A DNA stretch of 64,000 bases from [Mycobacterium] manitobense (GTDB lineage Bacteria; Actinomycetota; Actinomycetes; Mycobacteriales; Mycobacteriaceae): positions 124,001 through 188,000 of the forward strand of contig NZ_JACKSJ010000062.1 of NCBI RefSeq assembly GCF_025821665.1. The letters run 5' to 3'. This document shows positions 50,059-57,886 of this stretch, one piece after another (position 1 is the first letter of the stretch; each line of letters opens with the position of its first letter). A model generated the notes under the pieces. That model was not told the origin of the DNA. It worked only from the letters and a program-made list of their open reading frames with translations, and did not search any database. A program made the position numbers and the translations under genes.

Positions 50059-50798
50059 CACAGATGCCGTCCCCCGGTGACCTCGAGGACCGTGCCCGTC
50101 ATGTACGAGGACAGGTCAGAGGCAAGGAAGAGGGCCACCTTGGCGACCTCCTCGGGCTCGCCGGCCCGGCCCATCGGGACCTCGGCCACCTTGGAATCCC
50201 AGATGCGTTGCGGCATCGCCTCGGTCATCGCCGACCGGATCAGTCCCGGCTGGATCGCGTTGACCCGCACTCCGAGATGGGCGAGCTCCTTGGAGGCGGC
50301 CTTGGTCATCCCGACGATGCCCGCTTTGGCTGCCGAGTAGTTGGTCTGCCCGACCATGCCGACCTTGCCCGAGATCGACGACATGTTGACGATGGCGCCG
50401 CGCTTGTTCTCGCGCATCACCGCGGCGGCTGCCCGCAGGCCGTTCCAGGTGCCCTTCAGGTGGACGGCGATCACCTGGTCGAACTGGTCCTCGGTCATCT
50501 TGCGCAGGGTCGCGTCGCGGGTGATGCCGGCGTTGTTCACCATGATGTCGAACCGGCCGAACCGCTCGGTCGCCGCGGCGACCAGGGCGTCGACGTCGGC
50601 GCCCGAGGTCACGTCGCACCGCACTGCGACCGCCGTGTCGTCCCCTCCCAGCCGCTCGGCGGCGGCCTGCGTGGCCTCCAGGTTCAGGTCGCCGAGTACG
50701 ACGCGTGCCCCTTCGGCGACGAACCGCTCGGCGATGGCCAGGCCGAGACCCTGCGCACCGCCGGTGACGACCGCCGTCTGACCACTGAGCAACGACAC
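50058..50798 (-). CDS. Short-chain dehydrogenase/reductase (FabG/3-hydroxyacyl-CoA dehydrogenase type)
   Basis: A 246-residue SDR with [22 protein letters not shown], catalytic NMSSISG and YSAAK, and [16 protein letters not shown] near the end. These are the signs of FabG-like and type-10 hydroxyacyl-CoA dehydrogenases. GTG at 50798 starts a five-gene reverse operon (SDR, thiolase, acyl-CoA dehydrogenase, GntR, CaiB). It is divergent from another acyl-CoA dehydrogenase at 50895, across a 96-bp region with an imperfect AT-rich palindrome. It likely oxidises the 3-hydroxyacyl-CoA before thiolysis. Confidence 0.92.
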   Translation of the reverse strand: MSLLSGQTAVVTGGAQGLGLAIAERFVAEGARVVLGDLNLEATQAAAERLGGDDTAVAVRCDVTSGADVDALVAAATERFGRFDIMVNNAGITRDATLRKMTEDQFDQVIAVHLKGTWNGLRAAAAVMRENKRGAIVNMSSISGKVGMVGQTNYSAAKAGIVGMTKAASKELAHLGVRVNAIQPGLIRSAMTEAMPQRIWDSKVAEVPMGRAGEPEEVAKVALFLASDLSSYMTGTVLEVTGGRHL

Positions 50799-50840
50799 TG
50801 CCTACCCCTCTCCTCGACCCCGGACCGCCCGGTTCGGGTG

Positions 50841-50859
50841 ATCATATTTCATATACGAT
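50841..50859. promoter_or_regulatory. Imperfect AT-rich palindrome between divergent operons
   Basis: ATCATAT-ttcat-ATACGAT is an inverted repeat with six of seven arm pairs, in the otherwise GC-rich 96-bp gap between the SDR (50798, reverse) and the acyl-CoA dehydrogenase (50895, forward). It may be an operator or just the promoter's AT-rich core. It does not belong to the TACTGTAA family. Confidence 0.4.
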
Positions 50860-50894
50860 GCACGAGAACCCTGGCCCGCGGAAGGAGAATCTCC

Positions 50895-52070
50895 ATGAGT
50901 GAAGTCGGCGACGAAGATTTCCGCGAGATCCTCGACCAGACCCGGCACTTCGTGCGCACCGCCGTGGTGCCGCGCGAGCAGGAGATCCTGGCCGCCGACC
51001 GCGTCCCCGACGACCTGCGTGAGCAGGCCAAGAAGATGGGTCTGTTCGGCTACGCGATCCCCCAGGAGTGGGGCGGCCTCGGCCTCGACCTGGCCCAGGA
51101 CGTGGAACTGGCGATGGAGTTCGGCTACACCTCGCTGGCGCTGCGGTCGATGTTCGGCACCAACAACGGCATCGCCGGACAGGTGCTCGTGGGCTTCGGC
51201 ACCGATGAACAGAAAACCCGCTGGCTCGAGGACATCGCGTCCGGCGCCGTGGTCGCGTCGTTCGCGCTCACCGAACCCGGCGCCGGTTCGAACCCCGCGG
51301 GGCTGCGCACCAAGGCGGTTCGCGACGGCTCGCAAGACGACGACGACTGGGTGATCACCGGGAGCAAGCAGTACATCACCAACGCCCCGACGGCCGACCT
51401 CTTCGTCACCTTCGCGCGGACCCGGCCGGCGGATTCCGACGGGCCGGGCATCGCGGTGTTCCTGGTTCCCGCCGACGCCGACGGCGTCACGGTCGGCGCC
51501 AAGGACGCGAAGATGGGCCAGGAGGGCGCCTGGACCGCGGACGTCAACTTCGACGACGTCCGGGTCGAAGCCTCGGCGCTGATCGGCGGCGCCGAGGACA
51601 TCGGCTATCGCGCCGCGATGACGTCACTCGCCCGAGGACGGATCCACATCGCCGCGCTGTCGGTCGGGGCGGCCCAGCGTGCGCTGGACGAGTCGGTCGC
51701 CTACGCCGCCAACGCCACCCAGGGCGGTACGCCGATCGGCAGCTTCCAGCTCGTCCAGGCGATGCTCGCCGACATGCAGGCGGGCGTGATGGCAGGCCGT
51801 GCGCTGGTGCGCGACGCGGCCAGGATGTGGGTCACCGGTGAGGACCGCCGGATCGCCCCGTCCACCGCGAAACTGTTCTGCACCGAGATGGTCGGCAAGG
51901 TCGCCGACCTGGCGGTGCAGGTCCACGGCGGCAGCGGCTACATGCGCGACGTGCCCGTCGAGCGGATCTACCGCGATGTCCGGCTGCTGCGCCTCTACGA
52001 GGGCACCAGCGAGATCCAGCGGTTGATCATCGGCGGCGGGCTGGTACGGGCGGCACAGCGCCGAAGCTGA
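50895..52070 (+). CDS. Acyl-CoA dehydrogenase
   Basis: A 391-residue enzyme with AIPQEWGGLGLDL, FALTEPGAGSNPAG, WVITGSKQYITNAP, and RLYEGTSEIQRLII carrying the catalytic Glu. It is thus a complete short/medium-chain type dehydrogenase. ATG at 50895 with AAGGAG eight bases upstream. It is divergent from the SDR-thiolase operon and followed 43 bp later by a mycofactocin-type SDR, with which it probably forms an operon. Presence of a second dehydrogenase near 47654 points to different chain or branch specificities. Confidence 0.93.
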   Translation: MSEVGDEDFREILDQTRHFVRTAVVPREQEILAADRVPDDLREQAKKMGLFGYAIPQEWGGLGLDLAQDVELAMEFGYTSLALRSMFGTNNGIAGQVLVGFGTDEQKTRWLEDIASGAVVASFALTEPGAGSNPAGLRTKAVRDGSQDDDDWVITGSKQYITNAPTADLFVTFARTRPADSDGPGIAVFLVPADADGVTVGAKDAKMGQEGAWTADVNFDDVRVEASALIGGAEDIGYRAAMTSLARGRIHIAALSVGAAQRALDESVAYAANATQGGTPIGSFQLVQAMLADMQAGVMAGRALVRDAARMWVTGEDRRIAPSTAKLFCTEMVGKVADLAVQVHGGSGYMRDVPVERIYRDVRLLRLYEGTSEIQRLIIGGGLVRAAQRRS

Positions 52071-52113
52071 GCCACCTCGACACACATGACCGAGACGACA
52101 TAGGAGTACGGAT

Positions 52114-52932
52114 TTGAGCGAGAGACTCAGTGGCAGAGTGGCGTTCGTGACCGGGGCCGCGCGCGGACAGGGGCGGGCCCACGCCGTCCGGCTGGCCTCC
52201 GAGGGTGCCGACATCATCGCGGTGGACGTCGCGGGCAAGTTGCCGTCGTGCGTCCCCTACGATTCCGCCACTCCGGAGGACCTCGCCGAGACCGTCGAGC
52301 TGGTGGAGGCGACCGGACGCCGGATCCTGTCCACGGTGGTCGACACCCGCGACCACGACGGACTCCGCGAGGCGGTCGACGCGGGGGTCGCCGAGCTGGG
52401 CCGGCTCGACGTCGTCGTCGCCAACGCCGGGATCACCGCACCGCAGGCGTGGAACACCATCACGCCCGAGGACTTCCGCGACGTGACCGACGTCAACATC
52501 ACCGGCACCTGGAACACGGTGATGGCAGCCGCACAGCACCTCATCGACGGTGGCCGCGGCGGGTCGGTGATCCTGATCAGTTCGGCCGCAGGGTTGAAGA
52601 TGCAGCCGTTCATGGTGCACTACACGGCCAGCAAGCACGCCGTCACGGGCATGGCGCGGGCGTTCGCCGCCGAACTGGGCAAGCACCGGATCCGGGTCAA
52701 CAGTGTGCATCCCGGAGCGGTCAACACGCCGATGGGCACCGGCGACATGGTGGAAGGACTGGTTCGCGCCGACGCGACGAACCCGGGTCTGATGAACATG
52801 GTCACCCCGTTCATCCCCGACATCGCCCAGCCCGAGGACATCGCCGACGCGGTGGCCTGGCTGGCCAGCGACGAGTCACGCTTCGTGACCGCGGCCGCGA
52901 TCGCCGTCGACTGCGGCTCTACCCAGTTCTGA
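52114..52932 (+). CDS. Mycofactocin-dependent-type SDR
   Basis: A 272-residue SDR of the group called mycofactocin-coupled. It has TGAARGQGRAHAVRLASEGADIIAVDVAG (key GAARGQGR and ADIIAVD), an insert SCVPYDSATPEDLAETVEL after the second strand, catalytic ISSAAG and YTASK, and MNMVTPFIPDIAQPEDIADA near the end. These enzymes hold NAD non-exchangeably and hand electrons to mycofactocin, whose biosynthesis genes are not in the window. TTG at 52114 has AGGAG about eight bases upstream. Its 3' end overlaps the converging hydrolase by 14 bp. It likely oxidises a carveol- or steroid-like alcohol. Confidence 0.9.
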   Translation: MSERLSGRVAFVTGAARGQGRAHAVRLASEGADIIAVDVAGKLPSCVPYDSATPEDLAETVELVEATGRRILSTVVDTRDHDGLREAVDAGVAELGRLDVVVANAGITAPQAWNTITPEDFRDVTDVNITGTWNTVMAAAQHLIDGGRGGSVILISSAAGLKMQPFMVHYTASKHAVTGMARAFAAELGKHRIRVNSVHPGAVNTPMGTGDMVEGLVRADATNPGLMNMVTPFIPDIAQPEDIADAVAWLASDESRFVTAAAIAVDCGSTQF

Positions 52933-53848
52933 CCGGCGGGGCCTGCTGCGCGAGCGCGCGCCGCAGGAAGCCGACCTGGTGTCCGGCGGCGGTCATGAAC
53001 CAGTCGTGCCCCGGCCACACGTCGAAGTGGTCGCACGGGTAGTGGTGCACCTGCGCGCGGGCCTGCACGGCAGTGCGCGCGACCGAGTCCGCAGGCACGA
53101 ACCGGTCGAAGTCGGCGATCTGCACCAGGACGTGGGCGCGAATCTGCTTGGCGGCCTTCGCAGTACGGATCTTGGCCAGCTCGAAGCCAATTCCGGCGTC
53201 GATCTCGTTGCGCCACGTCGGTCCGGCGATGCGGCGGTAACTCTCGTAGGCGCCGTCGAGGGCGAGCGCACCCGACTCCCCCGGCGGCGCCGCCAACGGC
53301 ATCAGAGACGGACGCCGCCCCCGCGCCACCTGCACGCGGCTCTTCACGCCCACCAGGGTCCACCGCAGCGCGGCGAGGAGGTCTCGGTGCGCCACCGCCG
53401 CACGGCTCGCGGCCAGTCCACTGGTCAATGGGGTCATGGCGATCACCGCGGCGACCTCCTGGCATTCGGCGGCCACCCGCAGCACGTGACTGCCCGAGAA
53501 CGACGAGCCCCAAAGCACGACGCGACGACGGTCCACGCCGGGTAGGCGCTGCGCGGTCGCCAATGCGGCGCGGTAGTCCGCCAGCTGCCGGGCGACGGAG
53601 ACGCTCTGGCGCGGTTCACCTTCCGAGGAGCCGAAGCCGCGGTAGTCGAACGCCAGAACATCGAGGCCTGCGGCGCTGAACTGCTCGGCGAACGGCGCCA
53701 GTCCCGAATCCTTGGTACCGCCGAATCCGTGCGCCACCACCACCACCGGACGCCCGCCCGGTGAGTCGAAGTCCGCAGTCCGCGCCGGGAAATGCCAGGC
53801 GCTGCACGTGACGCCGTCCGATTCGAAGGAGATCTCGTTGCGGGTCAT
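52919..53848 (-). CDS. Alpha/beta hydrolase
   Basis: A 309-residue hydrolase. It has VVVAHGFGGTKDSG (oxyanion), FDYRGFGSSEGEPRQ, nucleophile elbow WGSSFSGSH, an acid in ADFDRFVP, and the final His in CDHFDVWPGHDWF. The pattern resembles dienelactone-hydrolase-like and acetyl-xylan-esterase-like enzymes. It is last in the reverse operon FMO-TetR-hydrolase, overlapping the TetR stop (ATGA, 53845-53848). With the FMO it could cleave an ester formed by Baeyer-Villiger-type oxidation. It is probably repressed by the TetR through the large palindrome at 55870-55901. Confidence 0.88.
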   Translation of the reverse strand: MTRNEISFESDGVTCSAWHFPARTADFDSPGGRPVVVVAHGFGGTKDSGLAPFAEQFSAAGLDVLAFDYRGFGSSEGEPRQSVSVARQLADYRAALATAQRLPGVDRRRVVLWGSSFSGSHVLRVAAECQEVAAVIAMTPLTSGLAASRAAVAHRDLLAALRWTLVGVKSRVQVARGRRPSLMPLAAPPGESGALALDGAYESYRRIAGPTWRNEIDAGIGFELAKIRTAKAAKQIRAHVLVQIADFDRFVPADSVARTAVQARAQVHHYPCDHFDVWPGHDWFMTAAGHQVGFLRRALAQQAPPVRTG

Positions 53849-54483
53849 GCCAGCTCCTGCGATCGGTCCAGCGTCGTGTTGATTCCGTAGATCGTGCCCA
53901 GCCAGACCGCGGCGGCGCCGTCCAGCAGCTGCTGCGGGGTCAGCGTCCCGCCCAGGGTCAGCCGTTCCAGCAGACGGTCGTTGAATTCCAGCAGCACCGT
54001 CGCCAGCACCTCCGCATCGGCACCCTCGGGTGCGACGCCCGCAGCGCGGTCGGCACGGATCATCGCCGCGATCGAGTCGACGAAAGCCTCACGCGCGCGG
54101 TCCCAGATCTCGCGCACCGACGCGCTGGACCCCCGCGCTTCCAGCATCGCCTGGAACAGGTGCCGGTGGCGCTCCCAGGTGCCGAAGAGCCCGTCGAGCA
54201 TCGCCCGCACACGGGCCGGGGGCGGCTGAGGCGTCGCGGTGAACGCATCGTTGACGACGAAGGTCTCGTCGACGATCCGCTCCATCAGCGCCGCGACCGC
54301 CGCCGCCTTGTTCTCGAAATAGAAGTAGAACGCCGAGCGCGTCACTCCGGCCTGCTGCGCGATGTGTGCGATGTTGACGTCGTCGAGGCTGGTCTCGCGC
54401 AACCACTGGTCGAGTGCGGACAGGATCGCCTCGCGGCGCACATCGCTGCGGTTCGGCGGTCGGCGGTCGGTCGCCGATCTCAC
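53845..54483 (-). CDS. TetR-family regulator of the FMO operon
   Basis: A 212-residue TetR protein. The helix-turn-helix is in DVNIAHIAQQAGVTRSAFYFYFENKAAAV (key GVTRSAFYFYFENK, residues about 40-55). An extended ligand domain follows. GTG at 54483 overlaps the FMO stop (GTGA), and the stop overlaps the hydrolase ATG. It is translated together with the enzymes it presumably controls, which points to negative autoregulation. The perfect inverted repeat at 55870-55901, upstream of the FMO gene, is the obvious target. The fold of the ligand region suggests an EthR-like sensor in a BVMO/FMO context, but that is an analogy. Confidence 0.93.
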   Translation of the reverse strand: MRSATDRRPPNRSDVRREAILSALDQWLRETSLDDVNIAHIAQQAGVTRSAFYFYFENKAAAVAALMERIVDETFVVNDAFTATPQPPPARVRAMLDGLFGTWERHRHLFQAMLEARGSSASVREIWDRAREAFVDSIAAMIRADRAAGVAPEGADAEVLATVLLEFNDRLLERLTLGGTLTPQQLLDGAAAVWLGTIYGINTTLDRSQELA

Positions 54484-55829
54484 GACGCCGCCTGCACCAG
54501 TGGCGATGTGGCGGCGGCTCTCCTGGCGCCCGCGGGAAGCTCGCGGGTCCGGATGTCGTGCTCGTAGTAGAAGTAGTCGACCTGCTGCGTGTGCCGTGGC
54601 CGATCCGTGCAGTGCCCGACGTAACGCTGCTGGTCGGCGTCGATCACCCGGTCCATCTCCCCGGCCGGCGGCAGCGCGTAGCGCCCGATCGCGTAGGCGG
54701 CCAGCAGGCGGGACTGGCACTCGACGAACGGGAAGAGCGTCGGGACGGCCTGGGCGAATCCGATGAACGCCAGATCGGCGATGCCGGGCATGAACATCCG
54801 CTTGTAGAGCCGAATGGTGTTGTCGGGTGCGCTGATGAAGTCCGGATCGAAGAACGGGAACGTGATGTTGTAGCCGGTGGCATAGACGATCACGTCGAAC
54901 TCGTCGCTTGTGCCGTCCTCGAAGTGCACCGCCGCGCCGTCCAGCCTCGCGACATTCGGCTTGGGGATCACGTCACCCGATCCGAGTCGCAGTGGCAGCT
55001 CGACCGATTGCGTCGGATGCGCCTCGAACAGTTTGTGATTCGCCGGCGGCAGGCCGTACCGGATCGGGTCGGTGCCCATCGCCGGCGCCACCATCTGCAG
55101 CGCCTTGCGCTGCCACGAAAGCGGGAGGTACGGGGTGGTGCGCCACATGGTGTCCCCGGGCCGGCCCGCGATGTACTTCGGCACGATCCAGGCGCTCGAC
55201 CGGGTGGAGAGCGTGACCCGGTTCTGCAGCGCCTTGGACGACAGTTCGACGGTGATGTCGGCGGCGCTGTTGCCCAGACCGACCACGAGAATCCGCTTCC
55301 CGGTGAGCGCGAGCGGCGCCGTCGGGTCGACGTAATGGTGCGAGTGGATCGACTGACCGGTGAAGGTGCCCGGGAATTCCGGGAACCGGGGGTCCCAGTG
55401 GTGGCCGTTGGCCACCACCAGCAGGTCGAACCGGCGCCGCTCCCCACCCTGGTCGAGGATCTCCCAGCCGCCCCCGTCGAGGCGATCCGCGCGGACCACG
55501 CCGTTGCCGAACTCGATGTGGTCGAGCAGTCCGAACGTGTCGGCGTAGGCGTCCAGATACTCCTTCACATCCGAATGGTGCGGAAAGGTCGGGAAGTGTT
55601 CCGGCATCGGGAAGTCCTTGAACGACAGGCGTTGTCTGGACGTGTCGATGTGCAGCGAACGGTAGGCGCTGCTGTGGCCGTTGGGATTGCCGAACGCCCA
55701 GTTGCCGCCGATGCGGTCCGAGCTCTCGAACGTGGTGTACGGCACCCCGTAGTCGTTGAGCATCTTGCCTGCCGTGAGGCCACTGATGCCCGCACCGATG
55801 ACTGCGACCCGCGGATGCTGCGTGGCCAT
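54480..55829 (-). CDS. Flavin-containing monooxygenase (FMO type)
   Basis: A 449-residue class B flavoprotein monooxygenase. It has GAGISG for FAD (about residues 13-18), GGNWAFGN, the FMO fingerprint FTGQSIHSHHY (FxGxxxHxxxY, intact), a second nucleotide motif GLGNSA, and ATGYNITFPFF. It lacks the Baeyer-Villiger Trp-Pro variant, so N- or S-oxidation or a Baeyer-Villiger reaction of the FMO kind are both possible. AGGAGG lies five bases before ATG 55829. It heads the operon with the TetR and hydrolase genes. It and the monooxygenase at 7740 are distinct subfamilies. Confidence 0.92.
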   Translation of the reverse strand: MATQHPRVAVIGAGISGLTAGKMLNDYGVPYTTFESSDRIGGNWAFGNPNGHSSAYRSLHIDTSRQRLSFKDFPMPEHFPTFPHHSDVKEYLDAYADTFGLLDHIEFGNGVVRADRLDGGGWEILDQGGERRRFDLLVVANGHHWDPRFPEFPGTFTGQSIHSHHYVDPTAPLALTGKRILVVGLGNSAADITVELSSKALQNRVTLSTRSSAWIVPKYIAGRPGDTMWRTTPYLPLSWQRKALQMVAPAMGTDPIRYGLPPANHKLFEAHPTQSVELPLRLGSGDVIPKPNVARLDGAAVHFEDGTSDEFDVIVYATGYNITFPFFDPDFISAPDNTIRLYKRMFMPGIADLAFIGFAQAVPTLFPFVECQSRLLAAYAIGRYALPPAGEMDRVIDADQQRYVGHCTDRPRHTQQVDYFYYEHDIRTRELPAGARRAAATSPLVQAAS

Positions 55830-55869
55830 GCCCACCTCCTGCTGTGAACCAGGACACTAACAGCGCTTT

Positions 55870-55901
55870 TGACACACGTCAATGAACGTTGACGTGTGTC
55901 A
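55870..55901. promoter_or_regulatory. Large perfect inverted repeat, probable TetR operator
   Basis: TGACACACGTCAA (55870-55882) and TTGACGTGTGTCA (55889-55901) are exact inverted copies with a 6-bp spacer, 41 bp upstream of the FMO start. Each arm is itself partly symmetric (TGAC-N4-GTCA), so two dimers might bind. It overlaps the last codons and stop of the APH-like gene. As RNA it could also form a stem-loop. Confidence 0.75.
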
Positions 55902-56973
55902 GATACTGCGCGACCGCCCGCTCCGCGGAGTCGACCTCGGCGACGAGTTCGAGCGTCCGCAGGTCGCGGACGGCCACGCAGGCGCGGTGCAGCATCGCGA
56001 GCAACGGGTCCGCCGCATGCCCGCCGGATGTCGCCACGGTGAGCGCCGACACGCAGCTCAGCACGGCCTGCAACATGGCGTAACGATAGTCGTGCCAGCA
56101 GGTTTCGAGGTCGTATCCGGTCACTCCGCGTTCGACCAGTGCGGAGTGGTAGGCCGTCACGAGATCATGGTCTCCCGTCGACCTGAGCTCGGGCTCCATG
56201 CCGGTTCCGGCCAGGCAGGCGACATCTCGGGCCGGTAGTCCGACCGTGAGTGTCTGCCAGCCGGTCACCCGGACCGCCACACCGTCGGGGGCGAACAGCA
56301 GATGCTCGAGGCGGAAGTCGCCGTGCAGCAGGCTGTATCGGCCCTGTGCGGCAGACACCCACGAGCTGACCGCGGCCATGGCCTCGGCAAGGGTCGCGGT
56401 GTCCTCGACGGTGAGCCGCCCACCGAACCGCTCGACGATCCGCTCCCCGCCTGCGCGGGCGGCGTCGCCGAGCGCCCTGGCCGCGGCACTGTCCGGCAGC
56501 GGTGCGGCGAGGCCGGGAAACCGCAACCACTCGGGCGCACACCAGGTCGGCGCGTGCAGCCCGGCGATTGCCGAGGCGGCCACCCGTGCGCGCTCCTCGT
56601 CGCAGCCGTCGAGCGGGTCCACCACGACCACCGGCGCCGGATCGGCCAGCAGCAACACGGATTCACCAGTCTCGGCGTCGATCTCACAGAGCACGCACTC
56701 GGGCGCCGGCACCTCCACCCGACCGCGGACCGATGCGTAGAACCCGCACTCGCTGCGGTGTCCGAAGCCCCCGGGTGTCTCGAGGGTGAAACTGCGAGGC
56801 AGGTCCGGCTGCGCAGCCGCATACGTCGGTGTCAGCCGGAACGCTCCGCCGTCACCTGACCCGATCGGCGTCACCTCGACGGCGTCCACACCGACGTCGC
56901 GACCACCTGCGCTGAGCACCGCCCCCAGCCAGGCACCGGTGATCTCGGGCGGACGCGGAGTCGGCAGGCTCAC
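55879..56973 (-). CDS. APH-family protein with broken kinase motifs (pseudokinase)
   Basis: A 364-residue protein with the aminoglycoside phosphotransferase fold. The catalytic loop is HGDFRLEHLLF (H217-G-D219), where the conserved Asn (HGDxxxxN) is His224, and the metal-binding D-x-E/D-F segment reads VTGWQTL, with Gly in place of Asp. Only the catalytic Asp219 survives, so phosphoryl transfer is doubtful. The neighbouring example at 4885-5940 is intact. GTG at 56973 overlaps the SDR stop (GTGA), so the two are coupled. The gene end lies inside the operator of the next operon. It may be a CoA- or ligand-binding protein or a regulatory pseudokinase. I cannot assign a substrate. Confidence 0.83.
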   Translation of the reverse strand: MSLPTPRPPEITGAWLGAVLSAGGRDVGVDAVEVTPIGSGDGGAFRLTPTYAAAQPDLPRSFTLETPGGFGHRSECGFYASVRGRVEVPAPECVLCEIDAETGESVLLLADPAPVVVVDPLDGCDEERARVAASAIAGLHAPTWCAPEWLRFPGLAAPLPDSAAARALGDAARAGGERIVERFGGRLTVEDTATLAEAMAAVSSWVSAAQGRYSLLHGDFRLEHLLFAPDGVAVRVTGWQTLTVGLPARDVACLAGTGMEPELRSTGDHDLVTAYHSALVERGVTGYDLETCWHDYRYAMLQAVLSCVSALTVATSGGHAADPLLAMLHRACVAVRDLRTLELVAEVDSAERAVAQYLTHVNVH

Positions 56974-57797
56974 GTCGCGGTCTCCGGTGCCGCCGCGGCG
57001 CGCTGACGAGCGACGAAGCGGATCGCCATCCGCTGCATGAGCCCCGGTGCGAACCGGGCGAACATCCAGCCCGCGTACGCCTGGCGGGGCGTGACCAGCA
57101 GCGCGCGGTTGCGCCGCACGGCGCGCAGGGTATCGCGTGCCAGTTTGTCGGGGTCGTGGAAGTGCTTGCTGCCCTGGCCCCGTCGATAGAATTCGCGGCC
57201 GTCGAAGGGGCCCACCGCGCCCTTGTCCAGGATGGGCGTCTCGACTGCCGTCGGGCACACGGCGAGCACCCCCACCCCGTGCGCGGCCGCCTCGCTGCGC
57301 AGCGCCAGAGACAGCCCGACCACCGCGTGCTTGGTCATCACGTAGCTCGTGATCTGGCCGGCTGCAGCCAGTCCGGCCATCGACGCGGTGTTGAAGATGT
57401 GGCCGCCGCCCCGGCGGATCATCTGCGGGTAGGCCGCCGCGACGCCGTGCACGACTCCCCGGATGTTGACGTCGATGATCGCGTTCCAGTGGTCCAGGGT
57501 CAGCAGCTCCGTGTCGCCGGCCCACGTGATGCCCGCGTTGTTGAACATCAGGTCGAGCCGGCCGGCACGTGCGACGACGCCGTCGACCGCGGCTTGCACG
57601 GCGGCGGCGTCGGTGACGTCGAGACGCGCCGATCGCGCCGCAGCGCCCAGTCTGGCGGCCGTGCCCGCCGCGGCGACCTCGTCGATGTCGGTGCACAGCA
57701 CCTCGGCTCCCGCCGCCACGAGTGCGCGGCACAGCGCCGCCCCGATACCCGATCCGGCACCGGTGACGATGGCCTGCCTGCCTGAGAAGTCGGACAC
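56970..57797 (-). CDS. Short-chain dehydrogenase/reductase
   Basis: A 275-residue SDR with TGAGSGIG, TDIDEVA (Asp for NAD), catalytic NTASMAG and YVMTK, and a long C-terminal extension RFAPGLMQRMAIRFVARQ that could sit on a membrane. This last feature and the HDPDKLARDTLRA segment are common in SDRs of lipid metabolism. GTG at 57797 has GGAGG four bases upstream. It leads the two-gene unit with the APH-like gene, and the operator at 57843-57861 lies 46 bp upstream. It is probably an alcohol or hydroxyacyl oxidoreductase. Confidence 0.9.
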   Translation of the reverse strand: MSDFSGRQAIVTGAGSGIGAALCRALVAAGAEVLCTDIDEVAAAGTAARLGAAARSARLDVTDAAAVQAAVDGVVARAGRLDLMFNNAGITWAGDTELLTLDHWNAIIDVNIRGVVHGVAAAYPQMIRRGGGHIFNTASMAGLAAAGQITSYVMTKHAVVGLSLALRSEAAAHGVGVLAVCPTAVETPILDKGAVGPFDGREFYRRGQGSKHFHDPDKLARDTLRAVRRNRALLVTPRQAYAGWMFARFAPGLMQRMAIRFVARQRAAAAPETAT

Positions 57798-57842
57798 CCT
57801 GCCTCCAGTCCAGCCACCTGCGAACTGCCGTGACGATACGTC

Positions 57843-57861
57843 GACTGTAAGCAATACGGTA
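57843..57861. promoter_or_regulatory. Palindromic operator, site 10
   Basis: GACTGTAA-GCA-ATACGGTA fits the family palindrome at 13 of 16 positions. It lies 46 bp upstream of the SDR start (57797), in the gap between the SDR and the MaoC gene. It extends the proposed regulon to the right-hand end of the catabolic region. Confidence 0.6.
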
Positions 57862-57886
57862 GGGACTCGGGCAGGCCCCGTGGGGG

